A program made the translations under genes and the position numbers. A stretch of 46,821 nucleotides of DNA from the NCBI RefSeq assembly GCF_002154575.1, contig NZ_MUBA01000008.1, forward strand, positions 1 to 46,821, written 5' to 3'. The notes under the pieces are model-generated. The model was not told the DNA's origin and made no database searches. It worked only from the letters and a program-made list of their open reading frames with translations. Of the stretch, positions 44,981 to 46,821 are shown piece after piece (the first letter of the stretch is position 1; every line of letters begins with the position of its first letter). The DNA comes from Streptomyces bobili (GTDB lineage: Bacteria; Actinomycetota; Actinomycetes; Streptomycetales; Streptomycetaceae).

Positions 44981-46129
44981 ATGACCACAGCTACGCGCGA
45001 CGTGCCCCGTTCCGGGAACCGGGACGAGCGCCAGGGCGCCGCCATCGTCGTCGGTGCATCTCTAGCGGGCCTGATGACCGCATTGGCCCTGTCGCACGCC
45101 GGAGTCGACGTGACGATGCTGGAGCGATCGGGGGCCGCCCCTCGGGCCCGGAAAGGGGCTGCTCTCGGCGGGGTGAGTGAGGGCCTCCTCAGCAGAATCA
45201 CGGGATCCCGTCACTCCCAGAGCGGTTCGGCGCCACTGAGTTCAGTGGCCCCCGGTGTGCAGAGCTGGATGGCGGTCCACGCCCGGCTCCGGGCGGCCGT
45301 CGACGCCGACCCCTTTATCGAGCTTCGCCCCCACACGATCGTACGGAGCGTCGACCAGGACGCGGATTCCGCGTGGGTGATCACCTCGGACCAGCAGACG
45401 TTCCGAGGTGATGTCGTGATCGGGGCGGATGGCCACGGAAGCGTCGTGCGCGTCGGCGTCGCACCCGACAAGCCCGACGCGACGTTCGCCGGCTACCTGA
45501 TCTGGCTCGGCCTCACCAACGAGTCCTCGCTCGCTCCCTCACGCCGCCTGCCACGGGACGTCGACATCCTCAGCGGCGGAGAGGACTATCTCCTCGGCTA
45601 CCCACTCCCCGGCCCCGACGGTTCCGTCGCCCCAGGCGCCCGCCAGGTCGGCTGGGCCTGGTACGACGCGAGCCACAATGATCTCCTACGCGAAACGGGC
45701 AGTGTTGTCGGCAACGTCGTGCGCCGGTCGCTCACCTCCGCCGACATACCGGAGGCGACCTTCCGCGAGCTCGCGGACAAAGTTGAGGACCTGTGGCCGT
45801 CGCCCTGGCGCGAGGCCATCCTCGATTGCATCGAGCGTCGTGCCGTCATCGGCACCCCCATCGCCGAGTACGTCCCCGACAAGCTCGTCAACGGACGTCT
45901 TGCCCTCGTGGGAGATGCCGCGCATGTGCCGACCCCGATGACCGGCTCGGGCTTCAGCGCATCGCTCCACGACGCCGAGGCCGTCGCCGAAGCCGTTGCT
46001 GCGGGCGTGCGTGGATCGACGGTGGCGCAGGCCCTCACAGGGTACGAAAGGGAGCGGCTCGGCAACGTCCGCGGCATGGTCCAGTCGGGACAGCAGTTCA
46101 GCCGCTCCTTCACCGGTCGAGCCGCCTGA
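44981..46129 (+). CDS. FAD-dependent monooxygenase
   Basis: A 382-residue class A flavoprotein. It has the dinucleotide motif IVVGASLAGLMTALALSHAG (about 22-41), the DG motif VVIGADGHGSVVR, and the GD motif ALVGDAAHVPTPMTGSGFS. The length and spacing resemble 2,6-dihydroxypyridine-type and related aromatic hydroxylases; the substrate is unknown. ATG 44981 is preceded by GAGGAG from the reductase remnant. It is the last gene of the cassette and appears to be expressed from the copied promoter. Confidence 0.9.
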   Translation: MTTATRDVPRSGNRDERQGAAIVVGASLAGLMTALALSHAGVDVTMLERSGAAPRARKGAALGGVSEGLLSRITGSRHSQSGSAPLSSVAPGVQSWMAVHARLRAAVDADPFIELRPHTIVRSVDQDADSAWVITSDQQTFRGDVVIGADGHGSVVRVGVAPDKPDATFAGYLIWLGLTNESSLAPSRRLPRDVDILSGGEDYLLGYPLPGPDGSVAPGARQVGWAWYDASHNDLLRETGSVVGNVVRRSLTSADIPEATFRELADKVEDLWPSPWREAILDCIERRAVIGTPIAEYVPDKLVNGRLALVGDAAHVPTPMTGSGFSASLHDAEAVAEAVAAGVRGSTVAQALTGYERERLGNVRGMVQSGQQFSRSFTGRAA

Positions 46130-46294
46130 ACTCATCCTGGGCGCCGGCGTGCCACCGGGAGCCGAATCCACATCGTCACCAGCCCCTCACCGGCGCCGAC
46201 GACTCCGCCGTGGGGCTGCCCCACCGAACCGCCCCACGCCTTTGTTTACGGGGTATCTCAGATCCGACAGTTTCCATCCCGACAAGAGACTTGC

Positions 46295-46821
46295 CTAGTG
46301 AAGGAGCTGCGCGTCGCCGTGGACGAACGCGAGAGGCAGCGGCGGGAGCGCGTGCAACTGCTCGGCCAGATCGCGCACCAGCCTCTGCTCCGCCGAGGTC
46401 ACTCTGTCCCCGGCCTTTCGCAGGTGGTTCTCGGCTTCATCGGCGGCGGCGTGCAGCGCCTGCTCGGCCTGGGCGCGCCAGGGGCCCGACACGTCGCCTG
46501 CCGCGTGCAGTCGGGCCAGCAGGGTGCCGCCCTGCCGTTGCGCGCGGACTTCCTCGGCGGACGTCGGCTTCAGGTGCTCGAGCGACCGTCCCGGAAGCGC
46601 GGTCAGGAGCAGGACCAGATGTTCCGCGCTCGAGGCCCGCAGCTGTGGAGCGCGGCCGGCGCCAAGGGCCGGAGCCGCGTGGCGCAGGGCGAGGGTCTCG
46701 CGCTCGTACATCAACGGGCGCCGGGACACCTTCAGGTAGTGGCGGACGTCGCCGGGCAGGGAGAGCTGCCAGACCCGGGAGTTCTCCTGCGGACGGGAGG
46801 CGTCCTGGACGGACGGCCGGG
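46295..46821 (-). CDS. Phosphotransferase-family protein, truncated at its catalytic loop (partial)
   Basis: It enters from the right edge; the visible 175 codons hold an N-lobe strand (WQLSLPGDVRHYLKVSRRPL), a helix with YERETLALRHAAPALGAG, and the stretch LLARLHAAGDVSGPWRAQAE. It ends FVHGDAQLLH and stop. Intact relatives continue HGDxxxxN into the magnesium-binding DFE/DFG loop, so the catalytic C-lobe is missing and the gene is very likely inactive. The start is outside the window. It reads toward the FAD monooxygenase gene. Confidence 0.75.
   Translation of the reverse strand, partial: RPSVQDASRPQENSRVWQLSLPGDVRHYLKVSRRPLMYERETLALRHAAPALGAGRAPQLRASSAEHLVLLLTALPGRSLEHLKPTSAEEVRAQRQGGTLLARLHAAGDVSGPWRAQAEQALHAAADEAENHLRKAGDRVTSAEQRLVRDLAEQLHALPPLPLAFVHGDAQLLH

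Overview
The window is very GC-rich, with GTG and TTG starts, overlapping stop/start junctions and protein families typical of Streptomyces (SapA, CBM2 esterase under a CebR-type operator, TctABC with a CitA/CitB-type sensor pair, SigX5/SigG-type sigma factor, YtrA-type GntR). I read it as a piece of a Streptomyces chromosome, probably an arm, because the second half holds many truncated and rearranged genes. No rRNA, tRNA, CRISPR array or complete insertion sequence was seen.

1-9.5 kb: the tail of a NarL-type sensor kinase and its regulator, a methyltransferase, a SUKH protein, a secreted SGNH hydrolase with a cellulose-binding module behind a perfect CebR operator, a MOSC protein, a rifampicin monooxygenase (rox) preceded by a 19-codon leader ORF and an attenuator-like hairpin, an Mca/LmbE-type deacetylase and a secreted tripeptidyl aminopeptidase.

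9.5-19.2 kb: a tricarboxylate transport operon (tctC-tctB-tctA plus a universal stress protein) divergent from a CitA/CitB-like two-component system; then an OmpR-type two-component system divergent from a VanJ-like membrane phosphohydrolase.

19.4-34.9 kb: sapA, a lipoprotein, membrane proteins, a scar made of universal stress protein and glucose-6-phosphate dehydrogenase fragments, a TetR/DUF4386 pair with twin palindromic operators, a DUF4246 protein, an ECF sigma factor, MarR and SnoaL genes sharing an upstream motif, an aminoglycoside-phosphotransferase remnant, a radical SAM protein, an enoyl-CoA hydratase, a VOC protein and a YtrA-type operon.

34.9-46.8 kb: a broken tyrosine integrase with an inverted 80-bp block joined to an ABC-transporter tail, an intact small coiled-coil partner, and then a redox cassette: XRE regulator, truncated aldo/keto reductase fused to a broken MFS transporter, carboxymuconolactone decarboxylase-like protein, aldo/keto reductase, SDR, ABM monooxygenase, SDR, aldo/keto reductase, secreted beta-propeller and FAD monooxygenase. 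Three copies of a TTACCCCTCACA element (one in reverse orientation before the XRE gene, two in a duplicated promoter block) suggest that the XRE protein controls itself and the two ends of the cassette. The window closes in a phosphotransferase cut off at its HGD motif.
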